Assembly: GCA_016787725.1 (NCBI GenBank)
Contig: JAEUTZ010000021.1
Location: 496,001-560,000, forward strand
DNA from: Cyclobacteriaceae bacterium
Lineage (GTDB): Bacteria > Bacteroidota > Bacteroidia > Cytophagales > Cyclobacteriaceae
DNA length: 64,000 nucleotides
Direction: 5' to 3'
Shown here: one piece after another, positions 53,424 through 62,294 of the stretch
Numbering within the stretch: position 1 is the stretch's first letter
Layout: every line of letters begins with the position of its first letter
Notes under the pieces: generated by a model
Database searches by the model: none
Told to the model about the DNA's origin: nothing
The model's input: only the letters and a program-made list of their open reading frames with translations
Translations under genes and position numbers: made by a program

Positions 53424-54032
53424 CTACTTCATTTTTTGTTTACGAATACGACTCAGACTTTCCGGGGTAATACCTAAGTAGGAAGCGATCTGGTAATTTT
53501 TAACGCGTTGATCAAGATTAGGATAGTGTCTCAAAAAATCTTCGTACCGGTCTTCGGCTGTATCTTTCAGGTTGGATAAAATTCGTTTTTGAAAAGCCAC
53601 GAAGGCATTTTCTAATTTTCGAAGGAAGAATGATTCCAGCTGGGGAACCTGTTGATACAATCGGACTAGATCAGCTTTTTGAACACTTAATAAAATGGAT
53701 TCCTCAAGGCTCTCTACCTGGCATACCGCAGGTACACCCGAGTAGTACGAAATGAAATCACTGGCCCACCATTCTTCCACTGCAAACTGCACGGTGTATT
53801 CGCGGTCTTTTTCATCATCTGGTAAAAACGTGCGCAAACACCCCTGCACCACATAGTATTGTTTAGTAACCACACTGCCGGCTTTTACCACCAGCGAATG
53901 TGATTTATAATGTTCCACGTTGAAATACTGTTTACACACCTCAAAATCTTCGTAGCTGATTTTGCTATAGCGGTTAATATGCTGCAGTAAAGAGCCATAA
54001 GCGAGGGCGTTTGTCATGGTTTCAGGGAACAT
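53424..54032 (-). CDS. Crp/Fnr-family regulator (2 of 4)
   Basis: 202 residues. Beta-roll (HSLVVKAGSVVTKQYYVVQGCLRTFL), dimer helix (LESFFLRKLENAFVAFQKRIL) and C-terminal HTH YQIASYLGITPESLSRIRKQ. It is divergent from the esterase gene across 131 bp and upstream of the DUF6713 gene. The effector-binding residues of Crp are not conserved. Confidence 0.9.
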   Translation of the reverse strand: MFPETMTNALAYGSLLQHINRYSKISYEDFEVCKQYFNVEHYKSHSLVVKAGSVVTKQYYVVQGCLRTFLPDDEKDREYTVQFAVEEWWASDFISYYSGVPAVCQVESLEESILLSVQKADLVRLYQQVPQLESFFLRKLENAFVAFQKRILSNLKDTAEDRYEDFLRHYPNLDQRVKNYQIASYLGITPESLSRIRKQKMK

Positions 54033-54163
54033 TTAACTAAATTAATAGTGTTAGTTTTAGAGGCAATGGATAGTAACAATAAGATTTCGTGAAAATGGTA
54101 AATCGTCCCATTAAACCTTATTCAAGAGGAATTGTCTTAAGTGGTCGATATTAATTTTTTGTT

Positions 54164-55117
54164 ATGTCCAAAGCTAACTTGCTATTTTCTATTGTTTCTC
54201 TTTTCATTGCTTGTACCACAGAAGACGAGGCGCCACCTTTAGATTTCCCTGAATTCGTAAACGGTGCCTTTGCCTTTCAAGGTAATCAGCGGAAATATAT
54301 CCTGCACATTCCCGATAGTTATGATGGTCGAACCAGTGTTCCCTTGGTAGTCTTTTTACATGGTGGTGGCGGCAATGCCCAAACGGCCCAGGGCTTCACT
54401 AATTTCAATCAAGTGTCTGATGACAACGGTTTTCTCATGCTGTACCCACAGGCTTTTTTCGAAACCGCTCCCGATAGCTATGCCTGGGCCGATGGACGCG
54501 GCCTTGCTCCCGACAAGTTAGGCATTGACGATGTGGGATTTATCGATGCGTTGGTAACAGCGTTGAAAAGTGAATATAAAATTGACAATCAACGTGTTTA
54601 CCTATGCGGATTCTCCAATGGCAGTTTTTTATCACAACGTATTGCCTTCCAAAAGAATGACCAATACGCAGCCATCGGCACACTGGGTGGAACCATGAGC
54701 GAGCGTTTGTATGATGATGGAGACCCGGGTCGGGCAATTCCCATGATGTATGTATTCGGCACAGCCGATCCCCTCGTTCCCTATGAAGGTGGTTATGTTT
54801 CAGGCAACACCTCCCTGGAACCCGTGAAAGGGGTTGAAGAGGCTGTTGCTTACTGGAAGGCAAACAATTCTTGCCTTACAACCGAGAGCAAATTGGATGT
54901 GCCCAACATGAATACCACCGACAACTCAACGGTAGAGGTATATCAATACACCAACTGCAGCTGCAAGGCTATCGTAAAATTCTATAAAGTAATCGGTGCA
55001 GGCCACACATGGCCGGGCGTTCTACTTCCCGCGGGCCATTCCTTTGGCGAAACCAATATGGATATGCAAGCCGGTGTGGAACTGTGGAATTTTTTTAAGC
55101 AGTTTACGCGGTGTTAG
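54164..55117 (+). CDS. Esterase of the PHB-depolymerase/feruloyl-esterase family (lipoprotein)
   Basis: 317 residues. The lipobox is LFIAC near residue 17. The alpha/beta-hydrolase triad is visible: oxyanion region VVFLHGGGGNA, nucleophile elbow GFSNG, Asp in FGTADPLVPY and His in GAGHTWPG. The family hydrolyses polyester or feruloyl-polysaccharide esters. Several Cys (NCSCK) may form disulfides in the exported protein. Confidence 0.88.
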   Translation: MSKANLLFSIVSLFIACTTEDEAPPLDFPEFVNGAFAFQGNQRKYILHIPDSYDGRTSVPLVVFLHGGGGNAQTAQGFTNFNQVSDDNGFLMLYPQAFFETAPDSYAWADGRGLAPDKLGIDDVGFIDALVTALKSEYKIDNQRVYLCGFSNGSFLSQRIAFQKNDQYAAIGTLGGTMSERLYDDGDPGRAIPMMYVFGTADPLVPYEGGYVSGNTSLEPVKGVEEAVAYWKANNSCLTTESKLDVPNMNTTDNSTVEVYQYTNCSCKAIVKFYKVIGAGHTWPGVLLPAGHSFGETNMDMQAGVELWNFFKQFTRC

Positions 55118-55150
55118 TAATTTGTTGAAATAATTAATCTGCAATCACCT

Positions 55151-55759
55151 TCAAAACTCCTTCCAGATTCTTGCACCCACGCGAATCACCGGTGTCAGTT
55201 CAAAAGTGGGCATCGTATAGGTTTGCCCATTCATAAAGCCCACTTGTTTCTCGCTTCTGAAATACGTGTGAACGCCCGGTTGAACATAAAAGGTGCGCCC
55301 GATAAAAAACTGGTAGCTGAGACCAAGTCCCACATCATGAGAAATGACATCCTGGGTTTCAGTAGTAGCTAGTTGCTTGATCTGAAAAGCATGGTACTCG
55401 TAATACCCATACAGCTCTAGATTTTTCCAGAGGTTATAACCAAGAAAAAGGCCCGGAGAGGGTTCGTAATACCGCTCATATCCTTCCACAGGTCCCTCCG
55501 GACTACCTTCATCTGAATTGTAGGTGCCCCCGTTAATGAGGCTCACCCGAACCCGGAATTTATCGTATCGGTACCCGACACCAACATGATAGCCCCCGTA
55601 GAAAAACATGGGGAAGAGGGATTCCACTTCAAAGGCTTGGTGCACGTTGTAGTTGGGCGGGTCTGGATTCCAAAAGGAGCCTGTTGATTTCAAACTGTCC
55701 TGACCATGAACGATGCCAATTGTAAAATATAAAACGAGACCGAGGAGTTGCTTTTTCAT
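55151..55759 (-). CDS. Exported beta-barrel protein, unknown function
   Basis: About 202 residues from the ATG at 55759, with signal peptide MKKQLLGLVLYFTIGIVHGQ. The body consists of alternating amphipathic strands (YGGYHVGVGYRYDKFRVRVSLI, GLGLSYQFFIGRTFYVQPGVHTYF) and ends in VIRVGARIWKEF, where the aromatic terminal residue fits an outer membrane barrel. The frame is open 16 codons upstream of this start. Confidence 0.72.
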   Translation of the reverse strand: MKKQLLGLVLYFTIGIVHGQDSLKSTGSFWNPDPPNYNVHQAFEVESLFPMFFYGGYHVGVGYRYDKFRVRVSLINGGTYNSDEGSPEGPVEGYERYYEPSPGLFLGYNLWKNLELYGYYEYHAFQIKQLATTETQDVISHDVGLGLSYQFFIGRTFYVQPGVHTYFRSEKQVGFMNGQTYTMPTFELTPVIRVGARIWKEF

Positions 55760-55844
55760 TGTGTTTGATTTTAGTGACTCATTTGTTGTTCGTAAAAGTT
55801 GAAACAAATGTCACTGCAGGAAGCCAGGTATGGGATGACCTATG

Positions 55845-56444
55845 TTAAGAAATAGCTTTTTGTGCCAGTTTGGCGCGAAGGCGGCTCAGGCTTTCGGGCT
55901 TTATTCCAATCATTGAAGCAATGTATTTCTGAGGCACTTTCTCAAGAAACTTCGGATAGTGCTTCATAAAATAGAGATAACGTTGTTCGGCATCGCTGGC
56001 CAGTTGCTGGTACACGCGGTCTTCAAAGCCGATAACGGTAAACTCCATTACCCGGAGCCAGAACGATCGCAATAGTTCATGTTGTTGGTATTGCTCCATC
56101 CAAACGGCCTTAGGAATGGTCCACAAGCGGCACGGGGTAATGGCTTGCAGGTAATGGCTGCAAGGTTTGGCGAGAATAAAACTGCCCAGTGAGGTAACAA
56201 ATTCATGTTCCAGACTTATCCAGCGCGTTACCTCTTCGCCTTCGTGGAGGTAGTAGTGCCGGATCATCCCCGATTCAATAAACCCAATCCGCTGACATAC
56301 CTGATCTTTTCGAACAAAGAAATCGTCTGTTTGAAGTTCCTGATAGTCAAAATGCTGAAAGAAATCATGAGCCTGGCTTGCATCAATAGGAATGACCTGT
56401 TGCAACACCTGCGTGAATAGGCGGAGAGGTTTTTCCGGAGTCAT
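55845..56444 (-). CDS. Crp/Fnr-family regulator (3 of 4)
   Basis: 199 residues. Beta-roll (DDFFVRKDQVCQRIGFIESGMIRHYYL) and HTH (KYIASMIGIKPESLSRLRAKLA). It lies upstream of the beta-barrel gene on the same strand and divergent from the SRPBCC gene across 319 bp. Confidence 0.9.
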   Translation of the reverse strand: MTPEKPLRLFTQVLQQVIPIDASQAHDFFQHFDYQELQTDDFFVRKDQVCQRIGFIESGMIRHYYLHEGEEVTRWISLEHEFVTSLGSFILAKPCSHYLQAITPCRLWTIPKAVWMEQYQQHELLRSFWLRVMEFTVIGFEDRVYQQLASDAEQRYLYFMKHYPKFLEKVPQKYIASMIGIKPESLSRLRAKLAQKAIS

Positions 56445-56763
56445 TTTCGAAGCGAATTAAGCACATTGAAAATAGCGGCTTTCCATCAAAATGGAAGTAA
56501 GGTACTCCAACTTTCATCCGGAAGATTGCAGGCACTTACCGCCAAAAAAAAGGTGGCCTGGTGACGTGGAGTAGGTAGATGATTTTGTTTAAGGTTTAAA
56601 CTGTCGGAAACCGAATATCCTTAACAATATTCCATCTGGGATCAAACTGGGGTAAGGAGGTTGATAGGATTGGTGATGGTTCCAGTTCACTCTATATGAG
56701 AACTAAACATTTGTTATCGTAGCCGACTTTCGGGCAGGTATACATTTATGAAAAAAAAATAAT
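56445..56763. other. Divergent intergenic region
   Basis: 319 bp between Crp/Fnr regulator 3 and the SRPBCC gene. It contains a CCGA/TCGG mini-hairpin near 56733 and a TACATTTA word (one mismatch to TAnnTTTG) near 56751. No reliable gene. Confidence 0.45.
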
Positions 56764-57300
56764 ATGAAAACTGCCCTGTTGCTGACTTCTGGATTTTTGG
56801 CCTCCTTTTTTGCGGTAGCTCAATCAAGCGACTACCTAATTAATTGGCCTCTGGAATATGAGCCTTCCAGGAGTAAATTTTTTGTTCACAATGAGATTGA
56901 AATACAGGCCGCTCCTGAAAAGGTATGGGCCCTTTTGGTGGATGCCGAAGCCTGGCCCGAGTGGTATGAAGGAGCCAGCAACGTTGCCATTACTAGTTCG
57001 GAAACAACCGTATTGGAAAAGGAAGCCATCTTTCAATGGAATACAATGGGGTTAGCTTTTAAGTCCACGGTCAAAGAATTTGAGGCACCCTATCGGTTGA
57101 GTTGGGAATCTAAAAAGAAGAGCATTCAAGGCTATCACGCGTGGCTCATCATTCCTACGGCCACAGGCTGCCGGGTTATTACCGATGAATCTCAAAATGG
57201 CTGGCTTACGTTTTTTGAAAAAACATTTCAACGCAAAAAGCTAAAGCGCCTGCATGAGGTGTGGCTTAGGGAATTGAAGAAAAAGTCCGAACAACCATGA
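56764..57300 (+). CDS. Exported SRPBCC (START-like) protein
   Basis: 178 residues, signal peptide to about FAVAQ. The START/Bet v1-like fold is recognised by EIEIQAAPEKVWALLVDAEAWPEWYEGASN, a central FQWNTMGLAFKSTVKEFEAPYRLSW, and the final long helix. Members bind hydrophobic ligands or act as polyketide-type cyclases. An exported version is less common. Confidence 0.82.
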   Translation: MKTALLLTSGFLASFFAVAQSSDYLINWPLEYEPSRSKFFVHNEIEIQAAPEKVWALLVDAEAWPEWYEGASNVAITSSETTVLEKEAIFQWNTMGLAFKSTVKEFEAPYRLSWESKKKSIQGYHAWLIIPTATGCRVITDESQNGWLTFFEKTFQRKKLKRLHEVWLRELKKKSEQP

Positions 57301-57310
57301 GTAAAATAGG

Positions 57311-57350
57311 AACTGGGTGAACAAGTCATTATAGACTTGTTTACCCAGTT
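57311..57350. terminator. Long hairpin between convergent genes
   Basis: AACTGGGTGAACAAGTC and GACTTGTTTACCCAGTT pair over 17 bp with one G-U, around a 6-nt loop. It lies between SRPBCC and DoxX genes. There is no long T run, so termination may depend on the stem alone. Confidence 0.7.
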
Positions 57351-57360
57351 TAAAGTGGCC

Positions 57361-57777
57361 TTATCCAATCACACGTTTATCGGTTGCAACATACCGGGCA
57401 AAGCCCAGCAATGCCCCCATGACCATTATATTTCGAAACACGTTAATCAATTCCATTTCTTTCTCTCTCGCCAGCGTATCAGCCATCATGACCGCATCTA
57501 ATTCATGGCCCAGGGCGCGGGGCAGGTGCACGAGCAGCGCCATGAGTAAAACATATAAGGCCATGAATGAATAGGCCAGCTTATCATACTTACCAAGCAC
57601 TGCACTGATGATAAAAAGTACAATGCATACCAGGGTAAAATAATTCCAGAAAAGCGGAAAGGGAAGGTAGGCTGGTACAAAGGAAGCTCCTACTTCGGGT
57701 TTGCCCAGATGCAAGCCTACATACAATAAAAAGGAGAGCGGAAACAAGTAGCGCCCGATGTTAAATAGCTTGTCCAT
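57361..57777 (-). CDS. DoxX-like membrane protein
   Basis: About 138 residues from the ATG at 57777; the longer open frame upstream overlaps the YCII gene and is not needed. Four hydrophobic helices (YLFPLSFLLYVGLHL, PLFWNYFTLVCIVLFIISAVLG, AYSFMALYVLLMALLV, IMVMGALLGFARY) fit the DoxX family. It starts 4 bp after the YCII stop and closes the HxlR-Crp-YCII-DoxX unit. Confidence 0.8.
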   Translation of the reverse strand: MDKLFNIGRYLFPLSFLLYVGLHLGKPEVGASFVPAYLPFPLFWNYFTLVCIVLFIISAVLGKYDKLAYSFMALYVLLMALLVHLPRALGHELDAVMMADTLAREKEMELINVFRNIMVMGALLGFARYVATDKRVIG

Positions 57778-57781
57778 GGTG

Positions 57782-58129
57782 TTAAATTTCAAAAGGTGAT
57801 ACTTCGCGTATTTCAGTAAACCCTGCAGGGTTCTGAAGGATGGGGCACGAAGTTGCCCACGCCTTAACCTCACTCAGAGTTTTTGCTTTGCAGAGGAGGT
57901 AGCCGGTAACCATTTGTCTTTCTTTAATAGCCGGAGCGTCTGTAATTCCCGTATTCCCCACCGTAACTCCTTCCCACTGAATAGGCTTGGTAGAGATCAG
58001 GTTTCCGCTTCTGGCAAGGGTTCCAATCCAGGTTTGCCAGGCTGACATGGCTGCTTTCATTTTTTCGGGGTCTGCCTGATAGTGGCCATCACCCGATTCA
58101 TTCCAGAACAATAAGAGGTACTCTTTCAT
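57782..58129 (-). CDS. YCII-family (YciI-like) protein
   Basis: About 115 residues from the ATG at 58129. MKEYLLLFWNESGDGHYQADPEKMKAAMSAWQTWIGTL and ATSCPIL fit the YCII ferredoxin-like fold (DGPF/YciI group). Biochemical role unclear. The partner genes (Crp/Fnr regulator and DoxX) point to a stress-related unit. Confidence 0.85.
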   Translation of the reverse strand: MKEYLLLFWNESGDGHYQADPEKMKAAMSAWQTWIGTLARSGNLISTKPIQWEGVTVGNTGITDAPAIKERQMVTGYLLCKAKTLSEVKAWATSCPILQNPAGFTEIREVSPFEI

Positions 58130-58202
58130 AAAGTTTTTGTTTTGTTTGATGATGTAAACTTCATGAAGTACCCCTACCGGACTCTTGACAAATGTCAAGA
58201 TG

Positions 58203-58817
58203 TTAAATTTTTGATTTCAGGCGGGTAAGCGTTTCTGCACTGATACCGAGGTAAGAGGCTATCATTTTGCTGGTAAGGCGTGCCATAATTTTAGGTTTGT
58301 GCTCCATCATCCATTTGATACGATCCAGCGCATCCATGCTGGTGAGCGTGTTTACCCGGTACACGGTGTTGTTGTACGAAACTTCGAGAATTTGTTTATA
58401 GATCGCGCCAAACTGAGGGACCTCCTTTGTTAACTTCTGGAAGCTCTCATAATGAATCTGCAAAAGTTTAGTGGGTTCTGCGCACCGGATGTATTCGCTG
58501 GAGGGTGTCTGATTTTGAAAACCGAAAATATCCGTTGCCCATTGCTCTTCAATATAAAATTCGCGGGTTGATTCCATTCCGTGTTTATCAGTAACAAACA
58601 CCTGCAGACAACCCGCTACAATAAAGTAGACATACTTGCATACCTCACCGGGCTGGAGAAGAAAATCGCCTCTTTTAGTAATCCGTTCTTCAAAGTGGGG
58701 TAAAACAACATCCACGTTGTCGGGGAGCTTACCCAGCCGGTTGGTAATATGTTGTCTTAAAACGTCAATCATCGTAATCCCAGGAGTAAACTGCCGAAAA
58801 TCTGATTTATCATTCAT
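58203..58817 (-). CDS. Crp/Fnr-family regulator (4 of 4)
   Basis: 204 residues. Beta-roll (ITKRGDFLLQPGEVCKYVYFIVAGCLQVFV) and HTH (KMIASYLGISAETLTRLKSK). Its start overlaps the end of the HxlR gene by 8 bp, so the two regulators are cotranscribed and translationally coupled. Confidence 0.9.
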   Translation of the reverse strand: MNDKSDFRQFTPGITMIDVLRQHITNRLGKLPDNVDVVLPHFEERITKRGDFLLQPGEVCKYVYFIVAGCLQVFVTDKHGMESTREFYIEEQWATDIFGFQNQTPSSEYIRCAEPTKLLQIHYESFQKLTKEVPQFGAIYKQILEVSYNNTVYRVNTLTSMDALDRIKWMMEHKPKIMARLTSKMIASYLGISAETLTRLKSKI

Positions 58818-59139
58818 TGTGTTGCTTTGCCCAAACTTGTATTTGTGTAAACACCGGCTTCAATGCAAACCCTTTTTCGGTCAGTGAATATTCCACCGTT
58901 GGAGGAACGGAGGCAAAGGCATTTCGGGAAATGATCTTCGATTTTTCAAGGGACTTCAGTTCTTTTACCAACATGCGCGTGCTGATACCGCTGATGGAAC
59001 GCTCCAGTTCGGAGAACCGTTTCTTCCCGTCCATTAATGTGTAGATGATGGCGAAGGCCCACTTACCACCCATTAAATCCAACGTTTTTCGTACCGGACA
59101 AGGTTGAGTGGAAATTAATCGTGAATTATTTTTTAACAT
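58810..59139 (-). CDS. HxlR-family transcriptional regulator
   Basis: 109 residues with a winged helix: CPVRKTLDLMGGKWAFAIIYTLMDGKKRFSELERSI, then TRMLVKELKSLEKSKII and VEYSLTEKG. Cys14 in the CPVRKTL segment is at the position that senses reactive electrophiles or disulfide stress in HypR/QorR-like members. Divergent from pirin across 138 bp, a common HxlR-target arrangement. Confidence 0.92.
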   Translation of the reverse strand: MLKNNSRLISTQPCPVRKTLDLMGGKWAFAIIYTLMDGKKRFSELERSISGISTRMLVKELKSLEKSKIISRNAFASVPPTVEYSLTEKGFALKPVFTQIQVWAKQHNE

Positions 59140-59250
59140 AACATCGTATACATCAGCATTACTTCCCTTGTTGTTACCGGGTAACCTCCAGGTTCCCTCT
59201 TGAATGACTGAACCATTATCCTGACCTTCACACGGTAGTTACAACAACCA

Positions 59251-59258
59251 TAATTTTG
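59251..59258 (+). promoter_or_regulatory. Bacteroidota -7 promoter element for the pirin gene
   Basis: TAATTTTG fits TAnnTTTG and lies 20 bp before the pirin ATG. A TTACC-G-GGTAA palindrome further upstream (about 59195-59206) could be the HxlR site. Confidence 0.45.
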
Positions 59259-59277
59259 AATTTGTTTATTCAGCAGG

Positions 59278-60108
59278 ATGAAAAAGAAAGTAATCAATAG
59301 TACAGCGCTTCAATTTACACCTGATTTCCCGGGTTTGCAGGGCGTAACTCTTATGGCACGCCAATTTCCAATTGAACCGTTCCTGGTCTTTACCGAATTC
59401 AGAATGGACTGCCCGGTTTTTGGGCCTCATCCGCATGCGGGTATCAGTGTGATGACGTACCTGCTTCCCGATAGTGAAGGTAGTTTTATCAATCGTGACA
59501 GTCAGGGCGACTTCAGTACCATTGAACCCGGAGGGTTGCATATAACCCAGGCCGGCAGCGGAATTCACCATGATGAATTTCCAAAAATAACCGGTGTTGA
59601 GGCGCATGGCTTTCAGATTTGGATCAACCACCATTCGAAAAGCCGAAATGTTGCACCCCGGGCAATGCATGCCAATGCCCATGAAATTCCGGAAATTGCA
59701 ACACCTTCCTATCGGGTGCGCGTTGTGCACGGAACGTTTGCCAATCAATCCGCACCGCACAAACTTGTTACAGACATCTCGTTGTTGCACGTATTTCTTA
59801 ACCCGCTTCAAAAGATAGAAGTGCCCGTACAATCCATGGCTTTTCTGTACGAGCTAAGAGGAGTCGCAGCCTGCGATGGAACCTCATTATCCGCGCAACG
59901 AATACTCAATTTTGAAGAAGCCGGTGACAGCGTGACGGTCGAGGCAGGAAGGGACGAGGTCGAATTTATAGTTGGAACCGGCACTCCGATCCAGGAACCC
60001 CTAGTTTATGGTGGCCCCTTTGTGATGACGACAGAACAACAAATGCTTGATGCTCAGGCACGCTATCGAAAAGGTGGAATGGGATACCTGCATCAGTATA
60101 AAGAATGA
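59278..60108 (+). CDS. Pirin-family protein
   Basis: 276 residues of the bicupin pirin fold. Metal-binding residues are recognised in FGPHPHAGISVMTYLL and HHDEF, and the family motif HGFQIWINHHSKSRNVAPRAMHA is present. Bacterial pirins include quercetin 2,3-dioxygenase-type enzymes and regulators; the function here is open. Probable target of the divergent HxlR regulator. Confidence 0.9.
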   Translation: MKKKVINSTALQFTPDFPGLQGVTLMARQFPIEPFLVFTEFRMDCPVFGPHPHAGISVMTYLLPDSEGSFINRDSQGDFSTIEPGGLHITQAGSGIHHDEFPKITGVEAHGFQIWINHHSKSRNVAPRAMHANAHEIPEIATPSYRVRVVHGTFANQSAPHKLVTDISLLHVFLNPLQKIEVPVQSMAFLYELRGVAACDGTSLSAQRILNFEEAGDSVTVEAGRDEVEFIVGTGTPIQEPLVYGGPFVMTTEQQMLDAQARYRKGGMGYLHQYKE

Positions 60109-60200
60109 GATTCTTAGCGAATTATCGAATTCACGCGTGGCACGTGCAGAAACTATTCTGGAAGACACCCAGGAATATTGTAAAATGACAGTATGGTTTG

Positions 60201-60229
60201 TAATCCGGGAATAATTTATTCCAGGATTA
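60201..60229. terminator. Hairpin overlapping the dehydrogenase stop codon
   Basis: TAATCCGGGAATA and TATTCCAGGATTA form a 13-bp stem with one mismatch, followed by TTTT on the plus strand. It lies between the convergent pirin and dehydrogenase genes and includes the latter's stop. Confidence 0.62.
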
Positions 60230-61216
60230 TTTTCGTTCAACCAACACACCCGGATTAACACAATACGGAACGTGCCCGCGCTGATAAAATGCAATGATGT
60301 TTTCGGCCGCTACGCGGGCCATGCCGTTGCGGGCTTCCACCGTGGCGGAACCGATGTGGGGCAGCACGGCCACCGTGGGCATCAACAACAACGGGTTGTC
60401 GGATTTCATCGGCTCGGGATTGGTTACATCCAGGCCGGCTCCCCAAATCGTACCTTGCTGCAGCGCTTCAATTAAATCGACTTCGTTATGCACTCCCCCG
60501 CGGGAAGTGTTAATGAAGATCGAAGTGGGTTTCATTCGCTTAAACACTTCTTTATTAAAGAGACCTTTGGTCTCTGCACTCAATACACTGTGCACCGACA
60601 GTACATCGCTTTCCCGGAGCAATTCATCGAATGAAACATAGCGGGCATTGAATTGCTGTTCAGCCTCCGCATTTCGACTTCGGTTGTGATAGATCACCTT
60701 CATGGAATAGGCACCCATGCACCGTTGCGCCATCACCTGGCCGATGCGGCCCATGCCAAAAATACCCAACGTCTTGCCGGTTAATTCCTGTCCCAGGTTT
60801 TTCAGCGGCTCAAATTGTTTCCACGCACCTTGCTGAATGGTCTTATGCAGGTAAAACATCTTGCGCGACACTGCGATCATCAACCCAAAGGCAACATCGG
60901 CTGTGGCATCGCTCAGCACATCGGGGGTGTTGCCTATCGGAATGCCCAGTCGGGTGGCTTCACCAACATCAATGTTGTCAAAGCCCACTGCAAATTGGGC
61001 GATGATGTCCAGGTGGCCGCATTGACTGAAAAAAGTTTTGTCAAGCTTGTCAGCACCGAGAGAAATCAGTGCATTAACCTGCTTGGCCCGTTCAATCAGA
61101 TCTGGTTGGGTCATAGGTCCTGCACCCGGCCACACTGAAACTTCAAACCCGGCCTTCATCAACAACTCCTGCGCCAGGGGGGGAATGATGCGTGTGATCA
61201 ATACTTTCTTCGACAT
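60227..61216 (-). CDS. D-2-hydroxyacid dehydrogenase (GRHPR-like)
   Basis: About 329 residues from the ATG at 61216. NAD(P)-binding GKTLGIFGMGRIGQVMAQRC; catalytic Arg in NTSRGG, Glu in GLDVTNPEP and His in LPHIGSATVEARNGM. It resembles glyoxylate/hydroxypyruvate reductases and glycerate dehydrogenases, which reduce 2-oxoacids. The exact substrate is not determined by these motifs. Confidence 0.92.
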   Translation of the reverse strand: MSKKVLITRIIPPLAQELLMKAGFEVSVWPGAGPMTQPDLIERAKQVNALISLGADKLDKTFFSQCGHLDIIAQFAVGFDNIDVGEATRLGIPIGNTPDVLSDATADVAFGLMIAVSRKMFYLHKTIQQGAWKQFEPLKNLGQELTGKTLGIFGMGRIGQVMAQRCMGAYSMKVIYHNRSRNAEAEQQFNARYVSFDELLRESDVLSVHSVLSAETKGLFNKEVFKRMKPTSIFINTSRGGVHNEVDLIEALQQGTIWGAGLDVTNPEPMKSDNPLLLMPTVAVLPHIGSATVEARNGMARVAAENIIAFYQRGHVPYCVNPGVLVERK

Positions 61217-61313
61217 GCACAAAGGTACGGCTTTCATCGGGGAAGTAGGAATGGTATCTTTAATTCAGGAAGCAGCATAATCGTAACTTTATTTTATCTG
61301 TTAACGCATCGCC

Positions 61314-62294
61314 ATGAAGTACAGGCAAGTATATTGGATTGGGTTGTTCGGGCTGTTGATGATAAGTCATGCGGAAGGTCAAGCGCCCAAGTCCTTTCAA
61401 AATGGTTCCATTACACTGTATTATGAAGAGCATGGCAGCGGCCCCCCGCTCTATATCTTATCCGGTGGTCCGGGTGAAGCTCCGGATCATCCCTACCGGC
61501 AGATCATCGATAGCTTGAAAACATTTTATACCTGTGTGCTGCTTCATCAACGCGGCTCGGGCTTGTCGCGCAACATACCCATTAATGCCGAAACCATTGC
61601 GATCAAAAACTATGTCGAGGATATTCACCGATTGCAGGAGTTGCGCAAGGATAAGCAAATAGCCCTGCTGGGGTATTCGTGGGGCGGCCTGTTGGTTCAG
61701 GCCTATGCAGCGCAATACCCCCGGTTAGTCTCGCACCTTTTCTTGCTGGCATCGGCACCCCCTTCCTACACGGTTTGGAATGTATTGTTCGACAATCAAT
61801 TTGCCAGACGCTCGCAGGCGGAGTTGGATTCAATGGTCCTGTTGCAAAATATTTTTTCCGTGCATACCGACCGTGAGCTGGATTCCCTGAAGCGTGTAGA
61901 TCCTGCTAATAAAGTTGTACACGCCTACAAAGCCTTTATGGCGATCCACATTCGCGCCATGTATTACGACAAACGAAATATTTCAAAGACAAATTTTGAA
62001 GCGTTATTCAATTCCTTCAACTTTCAACCAATACCCTTCATCGATCAGGAAGTGTTGGAAACAAAATGGGACATCACTGCAGCACTGAAAAAACTAAAGA
62101 CGCCTGCCCTCATCATCTATGGCCGGCAGGATGACCAGGGCGAATCCACGTTCTACTTACAGCAAACCAGTTTAAAGAACAGTGAAGTGCAGGTGATTGA
62201 ACAATGCGGTCACGAGATGATCGAGGAGCAGCCCGTTGCGTTTTTCACGATTCTCATGAACTACGTAAGACGCCAGCGCAGAAGTTCTCATTAG
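61314..62294 (+). CDS. Exported alpha/beta hydrolase (proline iminopeptidase-like)
   Basis: 326 residues with a signal peptide (cut near HAEGQ). ILSGGPGEAPDHPY is the proline-iminopeptidase-type HGGPG oxyanion motif; the nucleophile is Ser in LGYSWGG; Asp in IYGRQDDQG and His in EQCGHEMIEEQP complete the triad. It may cut N-terminal residues from peptides in the periplasm. Confidence 0.88.
   Translation: MKYRQVYWIGLFGLLMISHAEGQAPKSFQNGSITLYYEEHGSGPPLYILSGGPGEAPDHPYRQIIDSLKTFYTCVLLHQRGSGLSRNIPINAETIAIKNYVEDIHRLQELRKDKQIALLGYSWGGLLVQAYAAQYPRLVSHLFLLASAPPSYTVWNVLFDNQFARRSQAELDSMVLLQNIFSVHTDRELDSLKRVDPANKVVHAYKAFMAIHIRAMYYDKRNISKTNFEALFNSFNFQPIPFIDQEVLETKWDITAALKKLKTPALIIYGRQDDQGESTFYLQQTSLKNSEVQVIEQCGHEMIEEQPVAFFTILMNYVRRQRRSSH

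Noticed and set aside
59266-59832. 188-codon minus-strand frame opposite pirin
   Set aside because: Antisense shadow of a well-recognised pirin gene.
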